Source: Micromonospora haikouensis
Lineage (GTDB): Bacteria > Actinomycetota > Actinomycetes > Mycobacteriales > Micromonosporaceae
DNA length: 64,000 nucleotides
NCBI RefSeq assembly: GCF_900091595.1
Contig: NZ_FMCW01000028.1
Location: 56,333-120,332, forward strand
Reading direction: 5' to 3'
Made by a program: the position numbers and the translations under genes. Of the stretch, positions 36,544 through 46,224 are shown in pieces; positions within the stretch are counted from its first letter, which is position 1, and each line of letters opens with the position of its first letter. The notes under the pieces are model-generated. The model was not told the origin of the DNA, made no database searches, and worked only from the letters and a program-made list of their open reading frames with translations.

Positions 36544-37497
36544 GTGATCTGGATCCGTTGGAGGGTGTCCCTGGGGGCGGTGCTCGTGGTGGGCCTGGCG
36601 GCCGGATGCACGTCGGCCCCGGACACGGCCACGCCCGGGGCCGCCACCTCCGGGTCCACCTCCGCGCCTGGTGCCGCCACGTCCGGGGTCACCGCGTCCG
36701 CGGTTCCCCCACCCGCCGAGCTGACCGCCCTGGAGCGGCGGTTCGACGCGCGGCTGGGCGTCTACGCGGTCGACACCGGCACCGGACGCACGCTCGCCCA
36801 CCGGGCCGACGAGCGGTTCGCGTACGCCTCGACGATCAAGGCCCTCGCGGCCGGCGCGCTGCTCGCCGCGACGTCGGAGGCGGAGCTGGACCGCGTCGTC
36901 CGCTACGACCGCGCCGACCTCGTGTCCCACTCGCCGGTCACGCAGCGACACGTCGCGGACGGGATGACCCTGCGCGCGGTCGCCGACGCGGCCGTACGCC
37001 ACAGCGACAACACCGCCGCGAACCTGATGTTCACCGAGCTCGGCGGCCCCGCCGGGCTCGGGCGGGCGCTGCGCGGCATCGGCGACACCGTCACCAACCC
37101 GGTGCGCACCGAGACGAGCCTCAACGAGGCCGCACCGGGCGACCTCCGCGACACCAGCACGCCCCGCGCGATGGCCGGCTCCCTGCGGGCGTACGCGCTC
37201 GGCGACGCCCTGTCCGCGGCCGACCGCGGCGTGCTGGTCGACTGGCTCCGGCGCAACACCACCGGGGCGACGCTGATCCGGGCCGGGGTGCCCGCCGGCT
37301 GGCGGGTCGGCGACAAGACCGGCGCGGGCGGATACGGCACCCGCAACGACATCGCCGTGCTGTGGCCGCCCGAGGGTGCCCCGATCGTGCTCGCCGTGCT
37401 GTCCCGCCGCGACGCGAAGGACTCGCAGCCCGACGACGCCCTGATCGCCGAGGCCGCCCGGGTGACGATCGACGCGCTACGCGGCCCCGGCTCCTGA
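36544..37497 (+). CDS. Class A beta-lactamase, lipoprotein type
   Basis: 317 residues. A short signal ends in the lipobox LAAGC near residue 20, followed by a Thr/Ser/Gly-rich linker. The mature enzyme has all class A motifs: nucleophile STIK, SDN loop, ETSLNEA with Glu166 and Asn170, and DKTGAGGYG. It should hydrolyse beta-lactams at the outer face of the membrane. The GTG start has GGAG upstream. No regulator gene is adjacent; the region looks monocistronic. It lies in a standard chromosomal setting with no mobile element next to it. Confidence 0.93.
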   Translation: MIWIRWRVSLGAVLVVGLAAGCTSAPDTATPGAATSGSTSAPGAATSGVTASAVPPPAELTALERRFDARLGVYAVDTGTGRTLAHRADERFAYASTIKALAAGALLAATSEAELDRVVRYDRADLVSHSPVTQRHVADGMTLRAVADAAVRHSDNTAANLMFTELGGPAGLGRALRGIGDTVTNPVRTETSLNEAAPGDLRDTSTPRAMAGSLRAYALGDALSAADRGVLVDWLRRNTTGATLIRAGVPAGWRVGDKTGAGGYGTRNDIAVLWPPEGAPIVLAVLSRRDAKDSQPDDALIAEAARVTIDALRGPGS

Positions 37498-37577
37498 CGC
37501 GGCGGCACGAGTACGGGGCCTGTGCCGACCCGCCCGGTGCCGACCCGCCCGGTGCTGCCCTGCCCTGTGCTGTGCGC

Positions 37578-37647
37578 CGATCTTGCACTTCGGGCCCCCG
37601 CGATGGGCGTTTTCAGCCGCTTTTTCGGGGCCGCAACTGCAAGATCG
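37578..37647. repeat. Dispersed palindrome, family B copy 2
   Basis: CGATCTTGCA (37578-37587) pairs with TGCAAGATCG (37638-37647), with GGGCCCC/GGGGCC inside. It is the second copy of the element at 1009-1080. It occupies the gap 37498-37870 past the beta-lactamase stop; the rest of that gap shows nothing recognisable. Confidence 0.75.
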
Positions 37648-37870
37648 CGGCTGGGTGAGCGGCGGGACGCGGCGCCTACGGCCGGCGAAAGCCGACAGCC
37701 CGGCCGCCGTGGGTGGCGCCGGGTTCGGGTGCCCTCACCTGGGCTGGGTGAGCGACACCCGACGGTGTGTGGCGGGGCTCCCCGGGCCGTTTCGGGCCCG
37801 ACCGGGCCGGGAACGCGACCGCCGAGACAGGAGACGGAGACAGCGGACCGGAGAAGGAGCGAGGTGTGTC

Positions 37871-38548
37871 ATGCGCAAGCAGATGGAGGGGGACAACCAG
37901 CGCCGCCGGGCACTCGCACGTCAGGCCCGGGAGCGCGGCCGCCAGGCCAGCGAGACCGGTGCGAGCCTGAGCGCCTCCAAGCAGCTCACCCACCTGGACC
38001 AGAGCAAGCGGGCCGGGCCGCCGCCGGCCGGGCGGCACAAGCCGGACAGCACCCGGGGTGGTCCCGCCCCGCCGCCCGCCGCGCCGCCGCCCACCACTCG
38101 AGCCCGGTCCGAGCGTGGCCCTGGCACGACGCCCCGGTCCGAGCGTGGCCCCGGCGCGACGCCGGCGGCGGCCGGGATCGGCTACCGGGAACTGGTCGAC
38201 GACGTGGGCCGACGGGCCGGTGTCGACTTCGACACGGCGAAAGTCGCGGCCGAGGCGACGGTGCTCGCCCTGGCCTGGGCGCTGGACCAGGGAGCGCGGG
38301 AGCGGCTGCTCCAGGCGGTGCCCGTGAAGCTGCACGACGTGGTGCCCGTCGACGGCATCGAACGCCACCGGGACCTGCCGGGCTTCGTCGGCGAGGTGGC
38401 CCGGATCAGCGGGCGTACCCCGGAACAGGCCCGGCGGCAGGCGGAGGCGACGCTCGCCGCGCTGGCCGACCACGACGGCGACCTCGTCGCCGCGCTGCAC
38501 GTACCGGACGGGCTGCGCGATCTGCTCGGCCCGGCGGCCGGCGGTTGA
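37871..38548 (+). CDS. DUF2267-domain protein with disordered N-terminus
   Basis: 225 residues from ATG 37871 (GAGG upstream). The first 100 residues are Lys/Arg, Gln and Pro-rich and contain two copies of a RSERGPG(T/A)TP segment. The C-terminal 125 residues form one DUF2267 helical domain (YRELVDDVGRRAGVDFDTAK, then FVGEVARISGRTPEQARRQA). DUF2267 proteins are small, stress-associated and of unknown function. A second family member is encoded at 59122-59535. Confidence 0.75.
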   Translation: MRKQMEGDNQRRRALARQARERGRQASETGASLSASKQLTHLDQSKRAGPPPAGRHKPDSTRGGPAPPPAAPPPTTRARSERGPGTTPRSERGPGATPAAAGIGYRELVDDVGRRAGVDFDTAKVAAEATVLALAWALDQGARERLLQAVPVKLHDVVPVDGIERHRDLPGFVGEVARISGRTPEQARRQAEATLAALADHDGDLVAALHVPDGLRDLLGPAAGG

Positions 38549-38630
38549 GCGCGCGGGCCGGCGGGCCCCCGCGCCCGCCGGCCCGGCCGGCGGCTTCGGT
38601 GCCGGTGCGCCCGCCGGCTACGGTGCCGGG

Positions 38631-39422
38631 ATGCACTCCGCCGCCGAGGGACCGGAACTCGTGGCCGACCCGGCCCGCCGCACCGGGCGCACCCTGCTCG
38701 CCGGGGGCGTCGCCCAGTCCTACGTCGACGTCGCCGACCCCCGCCACCTGCACTTCGAGTACGTCCGCCGGATGGCCGCCGTGGTCGATCTCGCCGCGCC
38801 GCCCGGCGCGCCGGTCGCCGCGCTGCACCTCGGCGGGGGCGCGCTGACCCTGCCCCGCTACGTCGGGGCGACGCGGCCCGGCTCGGCACAGCTCGTGGTG
38901 GAGCGCGATCCGGCCGTCGTCGACCTGGTCCGCCGGGAACTTCCCGCGCCACCGCCGGGGGTACGCGTCGACGTCGCCGACGCGCGCGCGGCGGTGCAGG
39001 CGGCCCCGGCGCAGGCGTACGACCTGGTCCTCGCCGACGTCTACCGGGCCGCCCGGATGCCGGGGCACGTGGCGACCGTCGAGTTCGCCGCCGAGGTGGC
39101 CCGGGTGCTGCGCCCCGACGGGATCCTCCTGGTCAACGTCACCGACCTGCCGCCGCTCGTGTTCACCCGCGCCCGGGTGGCCACCCTGCGGGCCGAGTTC
39201 GCCGACGTCTGCCTGCTCGCCGACCGGCGGATGCTGCGCGGGCGGCGCTACGGCAACCTGGTGCTCGCCGGAGCGCGCCGGCCGGGCCGCCTGCCGGTGG
39301 GCCGGCTGGCGACGCGGGCGGCCCGCGACCCGGTGCCGGGGCAGGTGCTGCACGGCGCGGCCCTCGACGAGTTCGTCGGCGGGGCACGGCCGGGCACCGA
39401 CGCGGCCCTCGGCGTCGGCTGA
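38631..39422 (+). CDS. Spermidine-synthase-like methyltransferase-fold protein
   Basis: 263 residues. The Rossmann core reads AALHLGGGALTLPRYVGA, VVERDPAVVDLVR and LVLADVYRA, as in polyamine aminopropyltransferases. The family's gatekeeping Asp/Tyr residues are not clearly kept, so the reaction is uncertain. Many actinobacterial members have no proven substrate. It follows the DUF2267 gene and precedes an AI-2E family transporter. Confidence 0.75.
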   Translation: MHSAAEGPELVADPARRTGRTLLAGGVAQSYVDVADPRHLHFEYVRRMAAVVDLAAPPGAPVAALHLGGGALTLPRYVGATRPGSAQLVVERDPAVVDLVRRELPAPPPGVRVDVADARAAVQAAPAQAYDLVLADVYRAARMPGHVATVEFAAEVARVLRPDGILLVNVTDLPPLVFTRARVATLRAEFADVCLLADRRMLRGRRYGNLVLAGARRPGRLPVGRLATRAARDPVPGQVLHGAALDEFVGGARPGTDAALGVG

Positions 39423-39549
39423 CGCGGCAGCGGAGCGCCCGCGGGCGGATGCGGTGGCGGGGGCCGGCCCGAACGGGTGACCGCGGCACCGGGCCGGCCG
39501 GGGCGTCGCGTCGGGGTTTCCGTCGCGCCGGCCGGGGTAGCCGCGCCGG

Positions 39550-40584
39550 ATGAGGAACGCCGAGGACCAGGCGACCGCCCGGCGGGCAGCCATCATCATC
39601 GGCCTGGTGCTGGCGACCCTGGTCGTGTTGGCCCTGGCCTGGGCCACCCGGCGGGTGCTGACCTGGACGGTCGTCGCCGTCTTCTTCGCCGTCGCGCTGA
39701 AGCCGCCCGTCGACGCCCTGCAACGACGCCTCGTGCGGCGCCGCGCGGTGGCCACGCTGCTGGTCTTCCTCGCCGCGTTCGGCCTGCTCGCCGCGCTGGT
39801 GGCGGGGATCGTCCTGCCCCTGCTGGACGAGCTGGGCCGCGCGGCCGACCGGGCCCCGGACGTGCTGCGGGAGACCCGGGCCGGTCGGGGGCCGTTCGGC
39901 GAGGCCCTCGAACGGCTGCGACTGCGGCAGTACGTGGTCGGGCACTCGGCGCAGGTGCAGCAGTACGGCAGCCGGCTGCGCGATCCGACGGTGGGGCTGG
40001 TCCGCAGTGTGCTGGAGACCCTCGCCGGGCTGGTCACCGTGGTCGTGCTGGCGTACCTGATGGTGCTGGAGGCCCCGAAGATCATCTCGTCGGGGCTGGG
40101 GCGGCTCGGCCAGGGGCCGGCGCGGCGGGCGCGGCGGGTCGGTCAGGGCGTCTCCCGGGTGGTCACCGGCTACCTGAGCGGGAACCTGCTGATCAGCGTC
40201 ATCTGCGGCGCGCTGACGTTCCTGGTGCTGGTCCTGACCGGGGTGCCGTTCGCCGGGGTGATCGCGCTGCTGGTGGCGATCGCCGACCTGGTGCCGCTGG
40301 TCGGGGCGACCATCGGCGCCATCCTCGCCGGCGGCGCCGGTTTCCTGCACTCCCCCACCGCCGGCATCGTGGTGCTCGTCTTCTTCGTGGTCTACCAGCA
40401 GGTGGAGAACCACCTGCTGCAACCGCTGATCATGTCCCGGGCGGTCCGGCTGAACCCGCTCACGGTCCTGGTCAGCGTGCTGTTCGCGGCGGAGCTGGCC
40501 GGGCTGGTCGGCGCGCTGCTGGCCATCCCCGTCGTCGGCGTGGGGCAGGTGCTGCTGCGCGAGCTCGCCCCGCGCCGCGGTTAG
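39550..40584 (+). CDS. AI-2E family transporter (UPF0118)
   Basis: 344 residues with about eight membrane helices. The N-terminal pair (IIIGLVLATLVVLALAW, VVAVFFAVALKPP) and the C-terminal GYLSGNLLISVICGAL, then LVAIADLVPLVGATIGAI are the hallmarks of the family. The annotation name derives from TqsA, but most members have unknown substrates, and sodium or ion transport is shown for some. It is probably co-transcribed with the preceding gene. Confidence 0.9.
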   Translation: MRNAEDQATARRAAIIIGLVLATLVVLALAWATRRVLTWTVVAVFFAVALKPPVDALQRRLVRRRAVATLLVFLAAFGLLAALVAGIVLPLLDELGRAADRAPDVLRETRAGRGPFGEALERLRLRQYVVGHSAQVQQYGSRLRDPTVGLVRSVLETLAGLVTVVVLAYLMVLEAPKIISSGLGRLGQGPARRARRVGQGVSRVVTGYLSGNLLISVICGALTFLVLVLTGVPFAGVIALLVAIADLVPLVGATIGAILAGGAGFLHSPTAGIVVLVFFVVYQQVENHLLQPLIMSRAVRLNPLTVLVSVLFAAELAGLVGALLAIPVVGVGQVLLRELAPRRG

Positions 40585-40624
40585 GCGGGCGCGGGGCGAA
40601 CTCGCTCGCGCGGGCGGGAGCGCG

Positions 40625-41926
40625 TCAGCGGGGGTAGGCCGGGACCTCCGGCGACGAACTCTCCAGCGGCACCGCGTTGGCCGGCACCAGGCCGAGCTGC
40701 ATCGCCGGACGGGGCAGGGCGGCGTCGAGCAGCCAGTCCGCCCCGACCCGGGCCCGGTTGCCGGGCATCGCCAGCAGGTGGTAGCCCCGGGTGACGGCCT
40801 TGGCCGGCAGGCCGGCCAGCGAGACCTTCAGCGGGTTCGCCGCCGCGTCCTTGCCGCCGAGGTCGACCACCCAGCCCAGGTCGTGGTGCTTGTACGGGCG
40901 GCGCCGGCCCTGTCCGTAGGAGGCGGCGATGTTGTGCGCCACGAGCTTGCCCTGCCGCTGGGCGTGCTGGGCGGTCATCGTGCAGATCTTGCCGGGTCGG
41001 GTCAGGTCGGGCACCGCCGCCGCGTCCCCGCAGGCGTACACCTCGGGGAAGCCCGGCACGGTGAGGTACTCGTCCACGACGAGGCGGCCCTTCTCGGTGC
41101 GCAGGCCGAGCTCGGCGACGAACGGGTCGGGCCGCACGCCGACGCACCAGATGAGGCTGCACGTGGGCACGTACTCGCCGTCGGTGAGCATCACCCCGTC
41201 GGGGGTGGCCTCCGCCACGGAGGTGCCCATCCGCACGTCGACGCCGCGCCGCCGCAGCACCCGGTCGGCGGTACGGGACATCCGCTCGTCCAGCTCCGGC
41301 AGCACCCGGGAGGCCACGTCGAGCAGCATCCAGCGGGGGCGGACGTCGAGGTGCGGGCGCTGGGCGACCAGGCGGTCGGTGAACAGCTGCCCGTGGGCGG
41401 CGACCTCCGTGCCGGTGTAGCCGGCGCCGACGACCACGAAGGTGGTGCGGGCCCGCTGCTCGGCCGGGTCGTCGGTCAGCTCCGCCAGCTCGACCTGGCG
41501 TACCACGTGGTCGTGCAGGTAGAGCGCCTCGGGCAGGCCGCGGAACCCGTGGGCGTACTCGGTCACGCCGGGGATGGGCAGCAGCTTGTTGACGCTGCCG
41601 ACGGCGAGCACCAGCCGGTCGTAGGCGAGTCGGCCGCCGTCGCCCTCCGGCATCCGGTAGCCGACCCAACGGTTCTGCAGGTCGACCCGGTCGGCCTCGC
41701 CGACGACCACCCGCACGCCGTCGAGGGTGCCGCTGAGCGGCACGCTGAGCCGCCCGGGTTCGACCACGCCGGCGGCCACCTCGGGCAGCAGCGGCAGGTA
41801 GAGGAAGTAGTCGGTCGAGTTCAGCAGCACGATCTCGGCCTTGTTGCGGGCGGTCCGGCTCAACGTCTTCGCCGCGTGGTAACCGGCGAACCCGGCCCCC
41901 ACGATCACCACACGAGGTTTCGTCAT
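40625..41926 (-). CDS. ndh: Type II NADH dehydrogenase (NDH-2)
   Basis: 433 residues from ATG 41926 (MTKPRVVIVGAGFAGYHAAK). Two dinucleotide folds are seen: FAD GAGFAGYHA and NADH FVVVGAGYTGTEVAAHG. The family's EVYACGDAAAVPD and Gln/His-rich AQHAQRQGKLVAHNI follow. It passes electrons from NADH to menaquinone without pumping protons, at the inner face of the membrane. The lactate permease gene follows upstream on the same strand 72 nt away, fitting respiratory use of lactate. Confidence 0.92.
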   Translation of the reverse strand: MTKPRVVIVGAGFAGYHAAKTLSRTARNKAEIVLLNSTDYFLYLPLLPEVAAGVVEPGRLSVPLSGTLDGVRVVVGEADRVDLQNRWVGYRMPEGDGGRLAYDRLVLAVGSVNKLLPIPGVTEYAHGFRGLPEALYLHDHVVRQVELAELTDDPAEQRARTTFVVVGAGYTGTEVAAHGQLFTDRLVAQRPHLDVRPRWMLLDVASRVLPELDERMSRTADRVLRRRGVDVRMGTSVAEATPDGVMLTDGEYVPTCSLIWCVGVRPDPFVAELGLRTEKGRLVVDEYLTVPGFPEVYACGDAAAVPDLTRPGKICTMTAQHAQRQGKLVAHNIAASYGQGRRRPYKHHDLGWVVDLGGKDAAANPLKVSLAGLPAKAVTRGYHLLAMPGNRARVGADWLLDAALPRPAMQLGLVPANAVPLESSSPEVPAYPR

Positions 41927-41998
41927 GACGGGTGCCGTTCCCGCCCTCGCCGGGGACAAACGTGGCAGAGCGTACCGGTCGACGGCGGGCGGCAACCG

Positions 41999-43663
41999 CT
42001 AGGGCACCATCCAGGACAGCACCGGCGTGGCCTGCAGCCCCACCAGCAGACACATCAGGGCGAGCAGCAGCACGCTCCAGCCGAACATCCGCCGGAACAG
42101 GTCGCCCTCCCGGCCGCTGAGCCCGACGGCCGCAGCGGCGATGGTGAGGTTCTGCAGGCTGATCATCTTGCCCAGCGTGCCGCCCGAGGCGTTGGCGGCG
42201 GCGAGCAGGACCGGGTCGAGGCCGGCCCGCTGCGCCGCCGCGACCTGCAGCGCGCCGAACAGCGAGTTCGACGACGTGTCCGAGCCGGTCAGGGCGACCC
42301 CGAGCCAGCCGAGGACGGGCGCCAGGACGGCGAACAGGGTGCCCGCGCCGGCCATCCAGACGCCGAGGGTGGCGATCTGCCCGGACGCGTTCATCGTGAA
42401 CGACAGCGCCAACAGCCCGACCACCGTCAGCACGGCCCACCGCAGCTCGTACAGGGTGCGCCCGTAGAGCCGCCCGGCCTCGCGGGGGGACACCCGCAGC
42501 AGCGCCATCGTGACCAGGCCGGCCACCAGCAGCAGCGAGCCCGGCGCGGCGAGCCAGGCGAAGCGGAAGGTCGACAGGGGCGACGGGGCGCCGGCGGCGG
42601 TGAGCACGTGCAGGCCGGGCCAGGAGACCGCGAGCGTGCCCGCGTCCAGCAGGCGCTTGACGGCCGGCACCTGGGAGACGGCGAAGACGGCCACGATGGT
42701 CACGTACGGCGCGTACGCCAGCCACGCCCGGCCCGGCGGCGGCGTGACGCCCTGCGGCGACCCGGCGGACCCCGGTCCGCCCGCCGGCGACGCGGCGGGC
42801 TCCGGCGGCGCGGCGGGCTCCGACGGGCCGTCGCCGGCCGGTACGGGCACCGGCCGGCGCGCCCGGCGGGTGACGAGCAGCAGCACGCCCGCCCCCGCGA
42901 AGGCGGCCGCGATGTCGGCGAGCGCGGCCGTCAGGAAGTTCGCGGTGGCGAACTGGGCCAGCGCGAACGCGGCGCCGCAGGCCAGCGCCGGACGCCACAG
43001 CTCCCGCAGGCCCCGGCGGCCGTCGACGACGAGGAGCAGCACGAGCGGGACGACGACCGCTACCACGGGGACCTGCCGGCCGGCCATCATGCCCAGCTCC
43101 GTGGCGGGTAGCCCGGTCACCCCGGCCAGGGTGGTGATCGGCAGCCCGAGCGGGCCGAACGCGGCCGGCACCGTGTTGGCGACCAGCGCCACGGTGGCCG
43201 CCCGGACCGGGGTGAACCCGAGGGCCAGCAGCATGACCGTGGTGACGGCCACCGGCGTGCCCTGACCAGCCAGCGCCTCCAGCAGCGACCCGAAGCAGAA
43301 CGCGATCACCATGGCCTGCACGCGCCGGTCGTCGCTGATCCGGGCGAAGCCACGCCGCAGCGTGTCGAAGTGTCCCGTGTGCACGGTCATCCGGTAGATC
43401 CAGATCGCCGTGCCGAACGTCCACACGAGAGGAAACAGTGCGAACGTCGCGCCCTGGCCGGCGGCCAGCAGCGTCTGCGCCAGCGGCATCCGCCACAGCG
43501 CCCAGGCCAGCACGACCGCCACGGCCAGCGCGCCGAACGCCGCCACCCAGGCCCGCGCGCGCACGACTCCGAGCAGGAGGAAGAGGGTCAGCAGGGGCAG
43601 CGCGGCGCAGGCGGCGCTCAGCGCCAGCGACCCGGCCACCGGTTGCAGGGGCTGCTGATACAT
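41999..43663 (-). CDS. lctP: L-lactate permease family transporter
   Basis: 554 residues from ATG 43663 (GAGGTGG upstream) with about 13 membrane helices. Typical segments are FGSLLEALAGQGTPVAVTTV, ANTVPAAFGPLGLPITTLAG and LTGSDTSSNSLFGALQVAAA. It imports lactate or glycolate with protons. A Pro/Ala/Gly-rich cytoplasmic loop near residues 270-320 is longer than usual. Being 72 nt before ndh, it may share the transcript. Confidence 0.92.
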   Translation of the reverse strand: MYQQPLQPVAGSLALSAACAALPLLTLFLLLGVVRARAWVAAFGALAVAVVLAWALWRMPLAQTLLAAGQGATFALFPLVWTFGTAIWIYRMTVHTGHFDTLRRGFARISDDRRVQAMVIAFCFGSLLEALAGQGTPVAVTTVMLLALGFTPVRAATVALVANTVPAAFGPLGLPITTLAGVTGLPATELGMMAGRQVPVVAVVVPLVLLLVVDGRRGLRELWRPALACGAAFALAQFATANFLTAALADIAAAFAGAGVLLLVTRRARRPVPVPAGDGPSEPAAPPEPAASPAGGPGSAGSPQGVTPPPGRAWLAYAPYVTIVAVFAVSQVPAVKRLLDAGTLAVSWPGLHVLTAAGAPSPLSTFRFAWLAAPGSLLLVAGLVTMALLRVSPREAGRLYGRTLYELRWAVLTVVGLLALSFTMNASGQIATLGVWMAGAGTLFAVLAPVLGWLGVALTGSDTSSNSLFGALQVAAAQRAGLDPVLLAAANASGGTLGKMISLQNLTIAAAAVGLSGREGDLFRRMFGWSVLLLALMCLLVGLQATPVLSWMVP

Positions 43664-43825
43664 CGAGACCACCTCGGGTGCGACGCCCCCCGGTCCCGGC
43701 GGCGTGGAGTAGGGCTCATCCCACCCAAGACCCCCGCGCGACGCTTCTTCGAGGTTGCCCTGCCGCCGGGCCGGTTGCGCAACCTCGGAGAGGACACCCC
43801 GCCCCGGGCCGCCTACCGTCGCAGC

Positions 43826-45148
43826 ATGAGCCGAGCGGGCAACGCCGTGGTGCTGGGCGCCAGCATGGCCGGGCTGATCGCCGCCCGGGTGCTCAGCGAG
43901 GCGTACGACAGCGTCACGCTCGTCGATCGCGACGCGCTGCCCGACGCGGTCGCGCACCGGCGCGGGGTGCCCCAGTCGCGGCAGCTGCACGTGCTGCTGG
44001 CCCGGGGCCGGGCGGCGCTCGACGAGCTGTTCGACGGCCTCAGCGACGAGTTGCACGCCGCCGGCGCGCCGCTGGTCGACCTCAACGGGCAGGTGCACTG
44101 GTACAACGACGGCTACCTGCTGCGCCGGTCCGCGTCCGACCTGGTCGGGGTGGGCGTGAGCCGTCCCCTGCTGGAGCGCACGGTGCGGGCCCGGGTGGAG
44201 AGGCTGGCCAACGTCCGCTTCTGCCCGCCCGCGGAGGCGACCGCCCTGTGCGGCTCCGACGACCGTCGCCGGGTCACCGGGGTCCTGCTGACGCCGCGCG
44301 GCGGGGCGGCGTACCGGCTCGACGCCGACCTGGTGGTCGACGCCTGCGGCCGGGCATCGCGCAGCCCCACCTGGCTGGCCGCGCTCGGCTACCCGGCCCC
44401 GGCCGAGCAGCGGGTCGCCGTCGACGTCACCTACGTCACCCGCACCTACGAGCGGGACCCCCGCCACCTCGACGGCCTGCTCGGCGCGTTGACCAACGCC
44501 GTACCGGGACGCCCGCGCACCGGGATCGTCGCCGCGCAGGAGGACGGCCGTTTCGCGGTGGCGCTGAGCGGCGTGCTCGGCGAGCAGCCGCCCCTGGACG
44601 ACGAGGGCTACGCCCGGTTCGCCGAGTCGCTCGGCCAGCCGCTGATCAGCCAGGTGGTGCGCGAGGCCACCCCGGTGGGCGGGCCGGCGCTGATGCGCTA
44701 CCCGGCGAGCGTGCGGCGGCGCTACGAGCGGCTGCGCCGCTTCCCCGACGGGTACCTGGTGTTCGGCGACGCGCTGTGCAGCTTCAACCCCGTCTACGGT
44801 CAGGGCATGACGGTCGCGGCCGGCGAGGGGCTGCTGCTGCGGCGGCTGCTGGCCGGCGACCGGCGTCGGTTGTGGCGGCGGTTCTTCCGCGGCGCCGGCC
44901 GGCTGATCGACGGGCCGTGGTCCATCGCGGTCGGCACGGACCTGCGGTTCCCCGAGGTGGCCGGGCCCCGCACGCCGCGGGTCCGGCTCGTCAACGCGTA
45001 CGTGCACCGGCTGCACGCGGCGGCGCGCACCGACGCGGTCCTGGGCACCGCGTTCCTGCGGGTGCTCAACCTCGTCGACCCGCCGCACCGGCTGCTGCGG
45101 CCGGCGATCGTCGCCCGGGTGCTGCGGGGCGGCTCCCCGGCCGGATGA
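43826..45148 (+). CDS. FAD-dependent oxidoreductase/monooxygenase
   Basis: 440 residues. The N-terminal FAD motif is VVLGASMAGLIAARVL, the mid region carries RRGVPQSRQLHVLLARGR, and the second FAD site is GDALCSFNPVYGQGMTVAA. This is the geranylgeranyl-reductase/hydroxylase-like group, often tailoring enzymes with unclear substrates. There is no clustered biosynthetic gene. It is divergent from lctP. Confidence 0.88.
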   Translation: MSRAGNAVVLGASMAGLIAARVLSEAYDSVTLVDRDALPDAVAHRRGVPQSRQLHVLLARGRAALDELFDGLSDELHAAGAPLVDLNGQVHWYNDGYLLRRSASDLVGVGVSRPLLERTVRARVERLANVRFCPPAEATALCGSDDRRRVTGVLLTPRGGAAYRLDADLVVDACGRASRSPTWLAALGYPAPAEQRVAVDVTYVTRTYERDPRHLDGLLGALTNAVPGRPRTGIVAAQEDGRFAVALSGVLGEQPPLDDEGYARFAESLGQPLISQVVREATPVGGPALMRYPASVRRRYERLRRFPDGYLVFGDALCSFNPVYGQGMTVAAGEGLLLRRLLAGDRRRLWRRFFRGAGRLIDGPWSIAVGTDLRFPEVAGPRTPRVRLVNAYVHRLHAAARTDAVLGTAFLRVLNLVDPPHRLLRPAIVARVLRGGSPAG

Positions 45149-45159
45149 GTGCCATCGTG

Positions 45160-45527
45160 TCCGGCCTCCCGGCCAGACCCCGATGGGGTACGCCGCACCA
45201 GGCGACCCGCCGGGACGGCTCGTTGCCCGGCTGGAGGTTCGCCGCCAACCGCTGATGTCGACGTACCCGGCGATCGCCCGCTGGCCCGGTAGCAGACCAG
45301 GTAGCCGGCGTGGTCGCGGCGGTGGACCCGGCAGGCACGCCATGTACGCCTCGGGGGGTGTCCGGGGCGGTCAGCCACGGGTGGTGCAGGTCCCGGCTGC
45401 GCCGGGCGGCGGCCACGAACTCGGCGGCGTCGGCGGGCCGGGACGACGGATGGCGGCGGGCCCACCGGTGCGCAGGTGTCTCACGGCCGACCACTCCGAC
45501 CGGCGGAATCGAGTTCCGCAAGGTCAT
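45160..45527 (-). pseudogene. GNAT (RimJ/RimL-type) acetyltransferase remnant
   Basis: Reading the minus strand in successive frames gives SSRPADAAEFVAAARRSRD, LHHPWLTAPDTP, then RRDHAGYLVCYRASG, then AIAGYVDISGW. Together these follow a RimJ-like N-acetyltransferase, but each piece is in a different frame. The first break is in a run of six C (45354-45359). At least three shifts are needed, so the gene is decayed. The 464-bp stretch 45149-45612 holds nothing else. Confidence 0.6.
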
Positions 45528-45612
45528 TGCCGGGCCACTGCGGTCGCACAGCTCGCGCCAAGATCGGCCTGGCCTGATGAACAGGACGTTAATCCAGGAC
45601 GAAGGAATGGCC

Positions 45613-46224
45613 GTGAATCAGTTGACCGCAGTCGCCGCCGATCTCGTCGCGATCTCCGTACTCGTGTTCGGCGTCTACTTTCCCCGGCACCACCGCCGCG
45701 ATCTCGTCACCGCCTTCCTGGGGGTGAACATCGGCGTGGTGGCCGTCTCGATCGTCCTCGGCAACTCGGGCGTGGGGGTCGGCCTCGGGCTCGGGCTCTT
45801 CGGGGTGCTGTCGATCATCAGGTTACGCTCCGACGAGATCGCCCAGCACGAGATCGCCTACTACTTCGCCGCGCTGGCACTCGGGCTGGTCTCCGGCCTC
45901 AGCGGACCGCCCGGCGTCCTTCCCGGCGCGCTCATGACGCTGATCGTCGCCGGGCTCTTCCTCGGCGACCACCCACGCCTCTACGGCCGCCACCGCAGCC
46001 AGAACCTGCGCCTGGACGTCGCGCACACCGACGAGAACGCCCTGCGGGGCCACCTGGAGATGTTGCTCGACGCCCGGGTGGTCGGCGTGGTCGTCCGAAG
46101 CGTCGACCTGGTCAACGAGACCACCCTCGTGGACGTCCGATACGTCGTACGGCCCCGTTCCGGCGAGCGCGACCGTCAACGGACGCGGGGGCCGGCGGTC
46201 GAGCGGATGGCGTCCGTCGGATGA
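45613..46224 (+). CDS. DUF4956 membrane protein
   Basis: About 203 residues; GTG 45613 gives ideal spacing to GAAGGA, and ATG 45607 and 45577 are alternatives. Four hydrophobic helices (DLVAISVLVFGVYF, TAFLGVNIGVVAVSIVL, GLGLGLFGVLSIIRLRS, YYFAALALGLVSGLSG) precede a cytoplasmic domain with HLEMLLDARVVGVVVRSVD. The family co-occurs with VTC-domain proteins in bacteria and has no proven role. Its TGA overlaps the ATG of the VTC gene (ATGA). Confidence 0.88.
   Translation: MNQLTAVAADLVAISVLVFGVYFPRHHRRDLVTAFLGVNIGVVAVSIVLGNSGVGVGLGLGLFGVLSIIRLRSDEIAQHEIAYYFAALALGLVSGLSGPPGVLPGALMTLIVAGLFLGDHPRLYGRHRSQNLRLDVAHTDENALRGHLEMLLDARVVGVVVRSVDLVNETTLVDVRYVVRPRSGERDRQRTRGPAVERMASVG

Noticed and set aside
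36544..37497. Mobile resistance element around the beta-lactamase
   Set aside because: No transposase, integrase or composition change is seen; it looks chromosomal.
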